A stretch of DNA of 64,000 nucleotides, taken from assembly GCF_013002705.1 (NCBI RefSeq), contig NZ_JABEND010000003.1, forward strand, positions 310,001 through 374,000, given 5' to 3'. Shown here piece after piece: positions 17,563 through 27,271 of the stretch (positions are counted from its first letter, which is position 1; each line of letters begins with the position of its first letter). A program made the translations under genes and the position numbers. The stretch is from Nakamurella aerolata. Lineage in GTDB: Bacteria; Actinomycetota; Actinomycetes; Mycobacteriales; Nakamurellaceae. The notes under the pieces were generated by a model. The model did no database searches. It saw only the letters and a list, made by a program, of their open reading frames with translations, and was not told the DNA's origin.

Positions 17563-17808
17563 TCAGGACAGGTAGTCCTCCACCACGTCGGCGGGACGCT
17601 CGGTTGCCTCGTTCGGGTTCTGCCCGAACTCCCGCTTGGCGTCGCGCTGGCGCACCAGATCCCACAGCCGGTCCAGCTCCACCTCGATGCCCTTCAACCG
17701 GGTCTGCCCGGTCTCCGAGTCGACCTCGCCGGAGGCCACCTTGGCGCGCAGGTCGCGCTGCTCGTCGCTGAGCTCGTTGATCTTCTTGTGCAGTTCTTCA
17801 TCAGCCAT
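17563..17808 (-). CDS. DUF2630 family protein
   Basis: 81 residues from ATG 17808; CATCAT lies exactly 6 bases upstream and there is no Shine-Dalgarno site, so a leaderless start is likely. The small, charged, probably coiled-coil protein has the family signature: HKKINELSDEQRDLRAKV at the N-terminus, then DRLWDLVRQRDAKREFGQNP and a C-terminal RPADVVEDYLS. DUF2630 proteins are widespread in actinobacteria and uncharacterised. It lies downstream of purC with about 120 bp between. Confidence 0.9.
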   Translation of the reverse strand: MADEELHKKINELSDEQRDLRAKVASGEVDSETGQTRLKGIEVELDRLWDLVRQRDAKREFGQNPNEATERPADVVEDYLS

Positions 17809-17928
17809 GCGGCCATGATGGCATCCCCCGCCTGGTCGCAACACCGCCCGACGCCCGAGCGATCGACCAGCGTCCCCGCCGCCGACCGGATCCGTCCCGG
17901 CGGCAACCGAGTCCAGGGCCGGACGCCG

Positions 17929-18861
17929 TCAGATCCAGTCGGCGAAGCGCCGACCCGAGACCAGCTCGTAGGCGGAGATGTAACGGTCGCGGGTGGCGGC
18001 CACCACGTCATCGGGCAGCGGCGGGGGGGGCGCGTCGGCGGCCCGGTCCCAGCCGGACGCCGGTGAGGTCAGCCAGTCGCGGACGTACTGCTTGTCGAAC
18101 GACGGCTGCGCCCGCCCCGGCGCGTAGCCGTCGGCAGGCCAGTACCGCGACGAGTCCGGGGTGAGCACCTCGTCACCCAGCACCAGGCGACCGTCGCCGT
18201 CGGTACCGAACTCGAACTTGGTGTCGGCCAGGATCACCCCGCGGGAGCGGGCGTGCTCGGCCGCCAACCGGTAGATCCGCAACGTCAGCTCGCGCAGCTC
18301 ATCGGCCCGCTCGGCACCGACGGTCGCCGCCACCTGCGCGAAGTCGATGTTCTCGTCGTGCGCGCCGAGCTCCGCCTTCGCGGCCGGGGTGAAAATCGGC
18401 TCCGGTAGCTGCGACGCCTCCACCAGGCCGGCCGGCAGCGGTATTCCGCACACCCCGCCGGTGGCGGTGTAGTCGGCCAGCCCGGATCCGGTCAGGTAGC
18501 CGCGGGCCACGCATTCCACCGGCACCATGTCCAAGCGCCGCACCAGCATGGCCCGTCCGCGCACCTGCTCGGGGATGCGGGCATCGTCCACCGCCACCAC
18601 GTGCGAGGGCACCAGGTCGGCCAACAACTCGAACCAGAACATGCTCATCGCGGTGAGCACCCTGCCCTTGTCCGGGATCGGCGTCGGCAGCACGTGGTCG
18701 TAGGCGCTGATCCGGTCGGACGCGACGAACAGCAGCAACCCGTCGTCACTGCCGGAATCCGGTGCCGGACGGTAGATGTCGCGCACCTTGCCGGACGTCA
18801 CATGGTCGAAACCGTTGAGTGGCAGCGGTTCCGGCGCCTGCCGGCCGGCTGGGGCCGTCAC
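17929..18861 (-). CDS. purC: Phosphoribosylaminoimidazole-succinocarboxamide synthase (SAICAR synthetase)
   Basis: PurC joins aspartate to CAIR in step 8 of purine synthesis. Start GTG 18861 shares GTGA with the stop of the upstream peptidase gene, giving 310 residues. Family motifs: [10 protein letters not shown] near residue 22, [21 protein letters not shown], the signature [21 protein letters not shown] (about residues 110-130), [10 protein letters not shown] and [13 protein letters not shown]. Coupled translation with an M3 oligopeptidase recalls the close purC-peptidase linkage in mycobacteria, though a different peptidase family is found there. Confidence 0.97.
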   Translation of the reverse strand: MTAPAGRQAPEPLPLNGFDHVTSGKVRDIYRPAPDSGSDDGLLLFVASDRISAYDHVLPTPIPDKGRVLTAMSMFWFELLADLVPSHVVAVDDARIPEQVRGRAMLVRRLDMVPVECVARGYLTGSGLADYTATGGVCGIPLPAGLVEASQLPEPIFTPAAKAELGAHDENIDFAQVAATVGAERADELRELTLRIYRLAAEHARSRGVILADTKFEFGTDGDGRLVLGDEVLTPDSSRYWPADGYAPGRAQPSFDKQYVRDWLTSPASGWDRAADAPPPPLPDDVVAATRDRYISAYELVSGRRFADWI

Positions 18862-20945
18862 GCGGACGGCTCCGCTGTCAGCCCGCGCCGGCGCAGCAGC
18901 GGGGTGATGTCCGGAGCGTGCCCCACCACCGAGCTGAAGGCGCCGACCGGATCGACCGAGCCGCCGACGGCCAACAGCTTGCGGCGGAACGTTTCTCCGT
19001 TGTCGCGGGTCAACCCGCCCGATGCCTTGAACCACTCGACGGTGTCGGCATCGAGTACCTCGGACCAGATGTAGGAGTAGTAGCCGGCCGAATAGCCGCC
19101 GTCACCGGAGAAAATGTGCTGGAAGTACGGCGTGCGGTACCGCGGCGGGATCAGCTCCATGGCCACCCCGGCGGACTCGAGGGCCTGCTGCTCGAAGTCC
19201 ATAGGGTCGTCGATCACGTCGCCAGGGGTCAGCCGGTGCCAGGCCTGGTCGAGCAGGGTGGCAGCAAGGTACTCCACGGTGGCGAAGCCCTGGCCCCACA
19301 GTTCGGCGGCCTTGATGGCGTCGATGTGTTGCTGCGCAAGCTTTTCGCCAGTCTGGTAATGCACGGCGTAGTTGGCCAGGATGTCCGGCCACTGCACCCA
19401 CATCTCGTTGACCTGGCTGGGGAACTCGACAAAGTCCCGCGGCACGTTGGTGCTGGCCACCCGCGGGTAGGTGACGTCGGAGAACAAACCGTGCAGGGTG
19501 TGCCCGAACTCGTGGAACAGGGTGCGGACCTCGTCAAGGGTGAGCAGGGCGGCCTCGTCGCCGGGCGGCCGTGGGATGTTGAGGTTGTTCACCACCACCG
19601 GCCGGTCGCCGAACAGCTTGTTCTGCTCGACGAAGGCGCTCATCCAGGCGCCGCCGCGTTTGGTGTCCCTGGCGAAGTAGTCACCCAGGTAGAGGCCGAT
19701 GGGCTTGCCGTCGGACTCGGGCCCGTCGAACACCTCCCACACCCGGACGTCCGGATGGTACGACTGCAGGTCTTCCCGCCGGGAAAACGTGATGCCGTAC
19801 AGCTTTTCGGCGGCGTGGAACACTCCGTCGTGCAGCACCCGGTCAAGTTCGAAGTAGGGGCGCAGGGCGGCCTCGTCCACCCGGTACTGCTCTGCGGAGA
19901 CCTTGGCGGAGTAGAACGCCCAGTCCCACGGCTCCAGGTTGATGCCGTCGCGGGCGGCAACCTCGGCGAGCACCCTGGCCTCGGCCCGCGCATTGCGCAT
20001 CGCCGGTTCCACCAGCTGGCCGAGCATCGCGTCGACCGCAGCGGTGGTCTTGGCGGTCTGGTCGGCGGCGATCTGGTCGGCATGGGTGGCAAACCCCAAG
20101 AGCTGCGCGGCTTCCGCTCGCAACTGCGCCATCTCTGCCGCGACGACGGTGTTGTCGTGCTCGCCGGCCATCGCTCGGTTGACCGACGCCTCGTACAGCC
20201 GGGCGCGGACGTCGCGGTCGGTGAGGTCGGCCAGCAGCGGCTGGTTGGACGGCAGGATGAGCGAGATCAGGTACTTGTCCGGATGACCCTTCGCCTGCGC
20301 CGCCGACTTGGCGGCGGCGATCGCGTCCGGGCTGGCACCGGCCATTTCGTCCGCAGAGTCCAGCAGCAGCGCGCTGGCCTCGGTGTCCTTGAGCAGGTTG
20401 CTGCCGAACTTGGCGCCCAGTTCGGCGATCCGGCGGTTCAGCTCGGCCAGCTTGGCGCGCTGTTCGTCGTTCAGCGCGGCACCGGCCAGCACGAAGTCGG
20501 TGTGGTACCGCTCCACCAACGCCAGCTGCTCGGGGGTGAGGCCGGCGTCGTTGCGCTGCCGGTGGACCGCGTCGATCCGCGCGAACAGCTCAGGGTTCAG
20601 CTTGATGGCGTCATTGTGCGCTGCGTACTTCGGCGCCAATTCTTCTTCCAGCGCCAGCATCTCGTCGTCCGCGTTCGATGCGGTCAGGTTGAAGAACGCG
20701 TACAGCACCCGACCCAGCAGCCGGCCGGATCGTTCCATCGCCTCGACGGTGTTGGCGAACGTCGCCGGCTCCGGATTGCTGGTGATCGCCTCGATCTCGG
20801 CGAGGTGCTCAGCGGTGCCTGCCTCGAACCCCGGCCGGTAGTGCTCGATGCGGATGTCGGCGAACCGCGGCAGCTGGTACGGCAGGTCGGACGGTGCGGC
20901 GAACGGGTTGTCGGCCGGGAGGGCGGGTGCCTCAGCGCTGGTCAT
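18858..20945 (-). CDS. M3 family oligopeptidase (peptidyl-dipeptidase Dcp-like)
   Basis: 695 residues from ATG 20945. The zinc site HEFGH lies at about residues 478-482 with a downstream Glu ligand in [10 protein letters not shown] near 507. The N-terminal part is the usual helical M3A region; [13 protein letters not shown] and NLNIP are also typical. There is no signal peptide, so it works in the cytoplasm, probably trimming short peptides. Its stop overlaps the purC start, suggesting co-transcription of a housekeeping peptidase with purine synthesis. Confidence 0.93.
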   Translation of the reverse strand: MTSAEAPALPADNPFAAPSDLPYQLPRFADIRIEHYRPGFEAGTAEHLAEIEAITSNPEPATFANTVEAMERSGRLLGRVLYAFFNLTASNADDEMLALEEELAPKYAAHNDAIKLNPELFARIDAVHRQRNDAGLTPEQLALVERYHTDFVLAGAALNDEQRAKLAELNRRIAELGAKFGSNLLKDTEASALLLDSADEMAGASPDAIAAAKSAAQAKGHPDKYLISLILPSNQPLLADLTDRDVRARLYEASVNRAMAGEHDNTVVAAEMAQLRAEAAQLLGFATHADQIAADQTAKTTAAVDAMLGQLVEPAMRNARAEARVLAEVAARDGINLEPWDWAFYSAKVSAEQYRVDEAALRPYFELDRVLHDGVFHAAEKLYGITFSRREDLQSYHPDVRVWEVFDGPESDGKPIGLYLGDYFARDTKRGGAWMSAFVEQNKLFGDRPVVVNNLNIPRPPGDEAALLTLDEVRTLFHEFGHTLHGLFSDVTYPRVASTNVPRDFVEFPSQVNEMWVQWPDILANYAVHYQTGEKLAQQHIDAIKAAELWGQGFATVEYLAATLLDQAWHRLTPGDVIDDPMDFEQQALESAGVAMELIPPRYRTPYFQHIFSGDGGYSAGYYSYIWSEVLDADTVEWFKASGGLTRDNGETFRRKLLAVGGSVDPVGAFSSVVGHAPDITPLLRRRGLTAEPSA

Positions 20946-21465
20946 GGGAGAAAGTTCATCACACCGCCGAGCGCACCCGAATCGGCCTGCAGTTCCAGCA
21001 GTGCACCTCGCGCTGCCCTGTCCCACCGAATCCACTGGCCTTTGCGGCGCCGGCGCGGGAGACTCGGGTCCGTCCCGCCGCAGCAACAGCCGGCAACGTC
21101 AACCATCAAGGGGGTGCCGATGCCACTCGCGCGCAACGGACAGGTCTGATCCGCAGGGGAAGACGCCTGGGGGAAATCCCCAGCCGGTGCGGCGGAGCGA
21201 ACACCTACCGGTGGCACCATGGCGGCGCCCGCGGTCACAGCGGAGTCGTCTAGGTGACAGTGGCCAGGGAACCTGGTCGAGGTCCGGATCCGCATCCAAC
21301 CGGTCACGATGGCCGACCCGATGCAGTGAAGCAGGAACCGGAAGTAATCGCGCAAGGCCCCGGTCAACGGGGCCGGCGGTGAATCGTGTCCCTCGCTCCG
21401 CCCAGCCCGCACTCCCAAGAACCAACGCAACCCTGCTCGCACGTCGATCCCTCGGATTCGGCGAT
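20946..21465. other. 520-bp region without a recognised gene
   Basis: Both strands have open frames here, but none shows a plausible start, domain or coding-like composition. One feature is a perfect 6-bp stem, CTGGGG-GAAAT-CCCCAG, near 21168-21184, and local GC is lower around 21110-21300. I tested it by eye against riboswitch patterns (cobalamin, ydaO) and tRNA folds without a match. It may carry promoters for the M3 peptidase (minus) and the RNHCP gene (plus) or a short RNA. Confidence 0.4.
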
Positions 21466-21813
21466 GTGGAGCAGACCTTGTCCCGCACCAGTTCTCGGCG
21501 TGCCGAGAATGTTTCCTTCACCTGCCTGCACTGCGGTGCCGCGGTGTCCCCCAGTGCCACCGGCAGCTTCCGTAATCACTGCCCGCGCTGCCTGTGGTCG
21601 CGGCACGTCGACGTGTTTCCCGGCGACCGGGCGGCAGCCTGCGGCGGCCCGATGGCACCGGTGGCGCTCGACCATGCGGCGAAGGGCTGGGTGATCGTGC
21701 ACCGCTGCACCGCATGCGGGCACACCAGCCGTAATCGAGCGACGCTGGACGATCCGATTCAGCCGGACGACCCGGCCGCGCTGGCGGCGCTGTCCGCGTT
21801 GCCGCCGCCGTGA
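21466..21813 (+). CDS. RNHCP zinc-ribbon domain protein
   Basis: 115 residues from GTG 21466 (TTG 21478 is an alternative). The protein is a compact zinc ribbon: FTCLHCGAAVSP, the family-naming RNHCPRCLWSRHVD, CGGPMAPVAL and HRCTACGHTSRNR give four CxxC-like metal pairs. Function is unknown; a nucleic-acid or protein-binding role is plausible for the fold. Its 3' end overlaps the convergent GH116 gene by 55 bp, so the two C-termini share DNA on opposite strands. Confidence 0.85.
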   Translation: MEQTLSRTSSRRAENVSFTCLHCGAAVSPSATGSFRNHCPRCLWSRHVDVFPGDRAAACGGPMAPVALDHAAKGWVIVHRCTACGHTSRNRATLDDPIQPDDPAALAALSALPPP

Positions 21814-24140
21814 GCCGGCGCGCTCCGGTGCTGGTGCTGCCAGGCCGCGAGCAGCCCCCAGGCCGCCATGCTGCGCGCGTAGTGGTGACCGCATTCGGGT
21901 TCCGAGAACGGGTTCCTGGCCCGCCCGTCGTGGCGCGCCCGCACCGCCGCCACCACCTGTTCGGCGTCGGCCAACCGGCCCTGCAGCGCCAGGCCGATGG
22001 CCGCGGTGTACTCGATCCCTGTCCAGGTTTCCGCCCAGTACGGGAACGGGTGCGCAGGGCGATTCCCGTTGGGGTAGCTGGCATTCACCAGGCCGGAGTC
22101 CCCCGAGCTGGCATAGCTGCGCCGGTCGTTCGGCCTCCGGCCGGCGTCCGGCAGCCAGTTGTACCGCAGCACCGCGTCGATCGCCGCCGCCAGGTTGCCT
22201 GCCGCCAGCGGCACCGACAGGCCGGACAGCTGCGCCTGGTACACCCCCGCCAGTTGATCGGCGCCGCAGCCGGAACCCAACTGCCGCAACACTTCCGGCT
22301 CGGTGCCGTCGCCCGGGTCGAGCTCGGCGACGTGGTTGCGCGGGTCACGCACCCCGGCGGCCGGCTCGCCGTCGGGGCGGATCACCCGCTGGGCGTAGTA
22401 CTCGCCGGTGAACAGCTCGCGGTCGGTGGCCGCCGCGCCGGCGGCCAGCAGCCGCCGGCAGGTGTTGGCACAGTCGTTGTCGCCCACCGCTTCCGCCAGC
22501 TGCGCCGCGGCGGCCAGGCCACCCAGGTACCACGACTGCACGTAACCGGACGGCCCGTAGTACTCCACGTCCATGGTGTTGTGCTGGCAGCCCTCCATCA
22601 GCCCGTCCCGGTCGGCGTCCCAGCCGCCGGGCTGCCAGCTGTACTCCAGCGCTCGCCGCACCCCGGGCCACAGCTCGCGCAACTGCGCGTCGTCACCGGT
22701 GGTGCGCCAGGTGCGCAGCAGCCGCACAACGCTGCCCCACTGCCCATCGGCGGCCGCCACCCGCCATGCGGTACCGCGGCTGGGCGGCAGCGCGGCCCGG
22801 AAGCTCATCAGGCCCGCGTCGTCAAGGCTGTCGACGAACTCGGTGCGCCGCATGCTCCACGCCAGGTCGCCGAACAGGTCCTCCACCGCGTACTGGTAGT
22901 TCCAAACGTGCGTGCAGTTGCCGAAGCAGCTGCCGGAGCCGTCCCACACGCCTTCCCAGCCGTAGAAGCGCCCGTCGCCGATGCGGAAGCAGGTGGGCGA
23001 GCGCAGCACCGCCAGCGAGCTGAGTGCGGCGTCCGCGACCACCCGCGGCACGCCACCGCCGACAACGCCGGTGACGAACTCCGTTGTCGCCGTTTCCAGC
23101 TGCGGCAGCTGCGGCAGAAAGCGGGCAAGTACCGCTGCGGCGTCGGCGCCGAGTCCGGCGTAGTAGTTGCCGACCGGCTCGGCGGCGACGGCGTCGCTGT
23201 CGCCCCAGACCCGGCGCTGCGGGACGTGCCAGGCGATGACGAACTCCAGCACGCTCTCCCCGCCGGGCGGGACGTCCCGGGTGATCACCACGGTTCCGGT
23301 CGGCGCGGGCTCGCAGCCACCTGCCAACGCGGGTTCGCTGACCTGCCCGGTGCCGGCGAACTCGTCCCAGAACTCCAGCAGGTCGTAGCTGAAGCCGGCG
23401 AACCGCCGCCAGTAGCCGGTGCGGGAGCTGGCGCCGCCGACGGCGGCGACGGCAAGGGTGCCTGCCGACTCCAGCGGGCTTTCCGGCGGACCGCTCGCCA
23501 CCAGCACATCCGCCCCGTCGAGCCGCTGGTGCCGCAGCACCGGCGCGGCGTCGGGCAATTGTCCATCGGCGCCCGCACCCAACGGGTTTCGCACCGACAA
23601 CGCGACCGAGACCTGCTGGCTGACGGCGCCAGGGTTGCGAACGCCGACCCGATACACGGCCACCGGCCAGCCGCTGGCGTCGCTGTCGCCGGGAACCAGC
23701 GGGTTGAACGCCCCGACGGTGACGTCGATGGGCAGCTCAGGGTCGGTGAGCCGGACGCGGCCGAACGGGTAGCCGGCGATGAACTCGGCTTCGGAGAACC
23801 GCGGCAGCCCGGCGGCCGGGCTGCGACTGCCGTCGGCGCCCCAGCGTTCCAGCGCCGTCAACGGGCCCTCCAGCACCCGGCTGACCCGGCCGTCACCCTG
23901 GTGCCCGGCCTGGCCGGAAGCGACCGGCGCCACCGAGATGGCCGCAAAGGTGCGCGGGCTGAACCCCTTCGCCGGCCGGCCGAAGATCTCCCAGTCCAGG
24001 AACTGGCCGCGGCCGCCGAAGCCGATCGCGCCGGTGCCGATACCGCCGACCGGTAAGGCGATCCGGCTCAGCTGATCGCCGCGGTAGCGGGCGGTTTCGG
24101 GCCACTGGTCGGGATGGCTGGCTGTCCGCTGGGTGGACAT
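21759..24140 (-). CDS. GH116 family glycosidase (non-lysosomal glucosylceramidase-like)
   Basis: 793 residues from ATG 24140, with AGGAG 4 bases upstream. The N-terminal IALPVGGIGTGAIGFGGRGQ and DWEIFGRPAKG are the typical opening of GH116 proteins. The C-terminal alpha/alpha toroid has CFGNCTHVWNYQYAVEDLF, QHNTMDVEYYGPSGYVQSWY and PYWAETWTGIEYTAAIG. GH116 enzymes hydrolyse beta-glucosides or beta-xylosides, in animals glucosylceramide; the bacterial substrate is open. There is no signal peptide, so it is likely intracellular. The last 18 residues overlap the convergent RNHCP gene. Confidence 0.9.
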   Translation of the reverse strand: MSTQRTASHPDQWPETARYRGDQLSRIALPVGGIGTGAIGFGGRGQFLDWEIFGRPAKGFSPRTFAAISVAPVASGQAGHQGDGRVSRVLEGPLTALERWGADGSRSPAAGLPRFSEAEFIAGYPFGRVRLTDPELPIDVTVGAFNPLVPGDSDASGWPVAVYRVGVRNPGAVSQQVSVALSVRNPLGAGADGQLPDAAPVLRHQRLDGADVLVASGPPESPLESAGTLAVAAVGGASSRTGYWRRFAGFSYDLLEFWDEFAGTGQVSEPALAGGCEPAPTGTVVITRDVPPGGESVLEFVIAWHVPQRRVWGDSDAVAAEPVGNYYAGLGADAAAVLARFLPQLPQLETATTEFVTGVVGGGVPRVVADAALSSLAVLRSPTCFRIGDGRFYGWEGVWDGSGSCFGNCTHVWNYQYAVEDLFGDLAWSMRRTEFVDSLDDAGLMSFRAALPPSRGTAWRVAAADGQWGSVVRLLRTWRTTGDDAQLRELWPGVRRALEYSWQPGGWDADRDGLMEGCQHNTMDVEYYGPSGYVQSWYLGGLAAAAQLAEAVGDNDCANTCRRLLAAGAAATDRELFTGEYYAQRVIRPDGEPAAGVRDPRNHVAELDPGDGTEPEVLRQLGSGCGADQLAGVYQAQLSGLSVPLAAGNLAAAIDAVLRYNWLPDAGRRPNDRRSYASSGDSGLVNASYPNGNRPAHPFPYWAETWTGIEYTAAIGLALQGRLADAEQVVAAVRARHDGRARNPFSEPECGHHYARSMAAWGLLAAWQHQHRSAPAHGGGNADSAASAAGSSG

Positions 24141-24150
24141 GACGCTCCTG

Positions 24151-24222
24151 GTGGAAGGGCACGGCGTGGTGGAAGGGCACGGCGTGGTGGAAGGGCACGG
24201 CGTGGTGGAAGGGCACGGCCGG
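24151..24222. repeat. 18-bp tandem repeat in the 5' leader of the GH116 gene
   Basis: Four head-to-tail copies of GTGGAAGGGCACGGCGTG (starts 24151, 24169, 24187, 24205; the last drifts at its end). The array abuts the Shine-Dalgarno site of the GH116 gene and ends 5 bp before the GNAT stop codon region. Copy-number change would lengthen or shorten the leader. Confidence 0.9.
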
Positions 24223-24227
24223 TCGGC

Positions 24228-24821
24228 TCAGAAGTCCACGCGCATCACAACTTTGCGCTTAGTCGGCTGGTGAACCTCGGTGAAGCCCGCTTGCGCGAAG
24301 GTGTCCCGGGTACCGACATAACCGCCCTCGACGAGATCGGGATAGCCCTCGATGGCTCGCGCGCCGCTGGCCCTGGCGAATTCGACGGCGGCGCCGGCCA
24401 GTGCATGGCTGATGCCGCGGCCCCGATAGCCGACCCGGGTCACGAAGCAGGTCAACGCCCAGACTCCGGCGTCCTGCTTGTCCTCATCGCGGCCGTCCCA
24501 CGGCACGCGGTTGTTGCGCAGCATGCGCGGGTGAGCCGGTCGTGGGGCGACCGCGCACCAGCCGGCCGGCTCACCGTCGAGATAGGCAACCAGGCCTGAG
24601 GTGGTGGCGGCGTCCGGTTGCCCGCAGGCCGTCTGGTCGGCAAGGCGCGCGGCGAGTTCGTCGGGGCCTTCCGAGTTCCAGGTCTCACCCGGATCCATCC
24701 GTAGGCGTTGACACCAGCACCGGGCCGCATCGCCGCGCGTGCCGAACACCGTCTGCAGATCGGACCAGCTCGCCTCGTTGGCTGGCACGATGGTCAGCCC
24801 AGGAACGCCGTCGGTCACCAT
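24228..24821 (-). CDS. GNAT family N-acetyltransferase
   Basis: 197 residues from ATG 24821. The frame is open further upstream, but TACGCT lies exactly 6 bases before this ATG, which supports it. The acetyl-CoA-binding motif A is VGYRGRGISHALAGAAVEFAR (R/Q-x-x-G-x-G/A at about residues 134-139). CWCQRLRMDPGE near residue 40 matches a GNAT subgroup often found in actinobacteria. The acceptor is unknown. It lies between the GH116 gene and nadE on the same strand. Confidence 0.85.
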   Translation of the reverse strand: MVTDGVPGLTIVPANEASWSDLQTVFGTRGDAARCWCQRLRMDPGETWNSEGPDELAARLADQTACGQPDAATTSGLVAYLDGEPAGWCAVAPRPAHPRMLRNNRVPWDGRDEDKQDAGVWALTCFVTRVGYRGRGISHALAGAAVEFARASGARAIEGYPDLVEGGYVGTRDTFAQAGFTEVHQPTKRKVVMRVDF

Positions 24822-24827
24822 CTCGGT

Positions 24828-24833
24828 AGCGTA
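24828..24833 (-). promoter_or_regulatory. -10 element TACGCT of leaderless GNAT gene
   Basis: On the minus strand TACGCT, then ACCGAG, then the ATG at 24821: TANNNT-N6-start. Confidence 0.5.
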
Positions 24834-24861
24834 CGCAGGCGATTCGCTGTCGTCACCACAA

Positions 24862-24923
24862 ACGAGCCCGTTGTAGCCAAACGCGCCCGTTGCAACAGGC
24901 GCGTTTGCGCACAACGGGCGCGT
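24862..24923. repeat. Cluster of direct and inverted 12-bp repeats downstream of nadE
   Basis: ACGAGCCCGTTG (24862) and ACGCGCCCGTTG (24881) are followed by inverted copies CAACAGGCGCGT (24893) and CAACGGGCGCGT (24912). The 24881 and 24912 arms are perfect complements. Alternative stems can form. Lying just after the nadE stop codon on the minus strand, it is a candidate terminator. Confidence 0.7.
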
Positions 24924-24950
24924 TCTGCGATGGGAACGGCGAGGCCAGTC

Positions 24951-27059
24951 TCAGCCCGGGATGCGCTCCCAGTCGGCCAGCCAGGCGGTGGCGGTGCCGT
25001 CGGACGGGGCCCGCCAGTCGCCGCGCGGCGACAGCGACCCGCCGGCAGACACCTTGGGACCGTTGGGCAATGCCGAGCGCTTGAACTGACTGAAGGCGAA
25101 GAACCGACGCAGGAACACCTCCATCCAGTGTTTGATCTCGGCGAGGGTGTAGGCGGGACGCTCCGCACCGCCGTAGCCGGGCGGCCACTCGCCGGCCTCG
25201 GCATCGTGCCAGGCCTGCCAGGCCAGGTAGGCGATCTTGGACGGCCGGAAGCCGTACCGCAGCACGTAGTAGAGGGTGAAGTCCTGCAGGTTGTACGGGC
25301 CGATGACCGCCTGGGTGCTCTGCGGCTGTGCACCGTCGGTGGCCGGCACCAGCTCCGGCGAAATCTCGGTGTTCAGAATGGATTCCAGGATCTCGCCGGC
25401 CTCGTCGGAGAACAGCCGCTCGCTGATCACCCACCGGATCAGGTGCTGGATAAGGGTTTTCGGCACTCCGGCGTTGACGCCGTAGTGCGACATCTGGTCG
25501 CCAACTCCGTAGGTGCACCAGCCCAGCGCCAGCTCCGACAGGTCGCCGGTACCGAGCACGATGCCGCCGCGGTGCCCGGCGATGCGGAACAGGTAGTCGG
25601 TGCGCAGGCCGGCCTGCACGTTCTCGAAGGTGGTGTCGTACACCGGTTTCCCGTCGGCGAACGGGTGCCCGATGTCCCGCAGCATCTGCTCGGCGGCGGG
25701 CCGGATGTCGATCTCGGCGAAGCTCACCCCGAGGGCGGCGCACAACCGGGTTGCGTTGTTCTTGGTGTGCTCGCTGGTGGCGAACCCCGGCAAGGTGTAG
25801 GCCAGAATGTCGCTGCGCGGGCGCCCCAGCTGGTCCATCGCCCTGGCCGCGACGATCAGGGCGTGGGTGGAGTCCAATCCACCGGACACCCCGATCACCA
25901 CGGTCGGCTTGCCGATGGACTCCAGCCGGCGCGCCAGGCCGTACACCTGAATGTTGTAGGCCTCGTAGCAATCCAGCGCCAACCGCTGCGGATCGTTGGG
26001 CACGAACGGGAACCGGTCGAGCGGGCGCAACAGCTCTGTGTCGGCCGGCTCCTGCTGCGGCGTCAGCAGCGAGAACGGCTTGCGTCCGAGGTCGAACTCG
26101 ACGGTGCGGAACACCAAGCGGCCGGCGAGCTGGCGGGCATTGTCGTCGAAAGAGCCCTGCCGCAACCGATCCTGCCGGATCCGGTCGAGGTCGACGTCGA
26201 CCACGGTGGCGCGCGGTCCGTCCGGGAAGCGATCGGTCTCGCCGAGCAGATCGCCGCACTCGTAGACCATGGTCTGGCCGTCCCACGACAGGTCGGTGCT
26301 GGACTCACCCGCGCCGGCGGCGGAGTACACATAGGCGGCAAGGCAACGGGCGGATGCCGAGCGGCACAACAACTTCCGGTCTTCCGCACGCGCCACGGTG
26401 ATCGGACTGCCGGACAGGTTCAGCAGCACCGTCGCCCCGGCCAGCGCCGCCTCGGCGCTCGGCGGCACCGGCACCCACATGTCCTCGCACACCTCGGCGA
26501 AGAAGGTGAACCCTGGTACGTCGACGGAACGGAACAACAGGTCAGGCCCGAACGGGATCTCCTCGGCCGTCTCCCCCGGCCCGTCCATCACCGGATGCGG
26601 CAGCGGCACCGACAGCGTGATGGTCTCGCCGCTGAGTTCGTCGCCGGCGGCGAAATGCCGCTTCTCGTAGAACTCCCGGTAGTTCGGCAGGTACGACTTC
26701 GGCGCCACCCCGAGCACCCGGCCCCGGTGAATCACCACGGCGCAGTTGTACAGCCGGTGCCGGTGCCGCAGCGGCGCGCCGACCACGATCACCGGTTCCA
26801 GCTGCAGGCTTGCCGCGGCCAGAGTCCCGATCGCCGCCTCCACCTGATCCAGCACCGCGTCCTGCAACAGCAGATCGTCGATCGCGTAGCCGGACAACGC
26901 CAGCTCCGGGAACACCGCGAGCGTCACCCGGCTGGGAGCCAACTCGTTGAGCTGGGCGATGATGGCCGAGGCATTGCCGGCGGGATCGGCGATGGTCTGC
27001 GGCATGGTGCAGGCCGCGACCCGCGCAAACCCGTGGGACTCGGCGGCGAAGAAGTCCAT
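24951..27059 (-). CDS. nadE: Glutamine-dependent NAD+ synthetase
   Basis: NadE amidates nicotinic acid adenine dinucleotide to NAD+, using glutamine as ammonia donor. The 702-residue product has both domains. The nitrilase-like glutaminase shows the triad Glu52 (FPELALSGY), Lys121 ([11 protein letters not shown]) and Cys191 (FAEVCEDMW). The synthetase domain has the P-loop-like SGGLDS at residues 392-397 followed by [13 protein letters not shown] and [17 protein letters not shown]. Length agrees with the mycobacterial enzyme. TAGATT lies exactly 6 bases before the ATG, so the transcript is probably leaderless. Confidence 0.97.
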   Translation of the reverse strand: MDFFAAESHGFARVAACTMPQTIADPAGNASAIIAQLNELAPSRVTLAVFPELALSGYAIDDLLLQDAVLDQVEAAIGTLAAASLQLEPVIVVGAPLRHRHRLYNCAVVIHRGRVLGVAPKSYLPNYREFYEKRHFAAGDELSGETITLSVPLPHPVMDGPGETAEEIPFGPDLLFRSVDVPGFTFFAEVCEDMWVPVPPSAEAALAGATVLLNLSGSPITVARAEDRKLLCRSASARCLAAYVYSAAGAGESSTDLSWDGQTMVYECGDLLGETDRFPDGPRATVVDVDLDRIRQDRLRQGSFDDNARQLAGRLVFRTVEFDLGRKPFSLLTPQQEPADTELLRPLDRFPFVPNDPQRLALDCYEAYNIQVYGLARRLESIGKPTVVIGVSGGLDSTHALIVAARAMDQLGRPRSDILAYTLPGFATSEHTKNNATRLCAALGVSFAEIDIRPAAEQMLRDIGHPFADGKPVYDTTFENVQAGLRTDYLFRIAGHRGGIVLGTGDLSELALGWCTYGVGDQMSHYGVNAGVPKTLIQHLIRWVISERLFSDEAGEILESILNTEISPELVPATDGAQPQSTQAVIGPYNLQDFTLYYVLRYGFRPSKIAYLAWQAWHDAEAGEWPPGYGGAERPAYTLAEIKHWMEVFLRRFFAFSQFKRSALPNGPKVSAGGSLSPRGDWRAPSDGTATAWLADWERIPG

Positions 27060-27065
27060 GCCGCA

Positions 27066-27071
27066 AATCTA
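27066..27071 (-). promoter_or_regulatory. -10 element TAGATT of leaderless nadE
   Basis: TAGATT-TGCGGC-ATG on the minus strand, with no Shine-Dalgarno site. Confidence 0.55.
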
Positions 27072-27271
27072 GTGCCAGCGCTAGGAACCGCTCAGCTGCC
27101 GCCGGCGGCGGCTCATCGCAGTGGCCGCAATCCGCCCGGCACGCCGCTGGGTACTTCCGGCCGACCGCGGCCCGTGGTAGGAACAGAACCGAGCCCGGAA
27201 TCGATTTCTCACATCAGCAGCGCCGGCGCTGCGGCCGGTGTTGCTACTGCCATCGACGTCAGGAGCCCGTC

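Noticed and set aside
21130-21240. Cobalamin or cyclic-di-AMP riboswitch
   Set aside because: A short GGGG/CCCC stem is present, but the conserved boxes of these riboswitches are missing and the next gene is unrelated.
20942-21442. 166-residue minus-strand ORF in the 520-bp gap
   Set aside because: No domain, no start signal and irregular composition; it runs into the M3 peptidase start.
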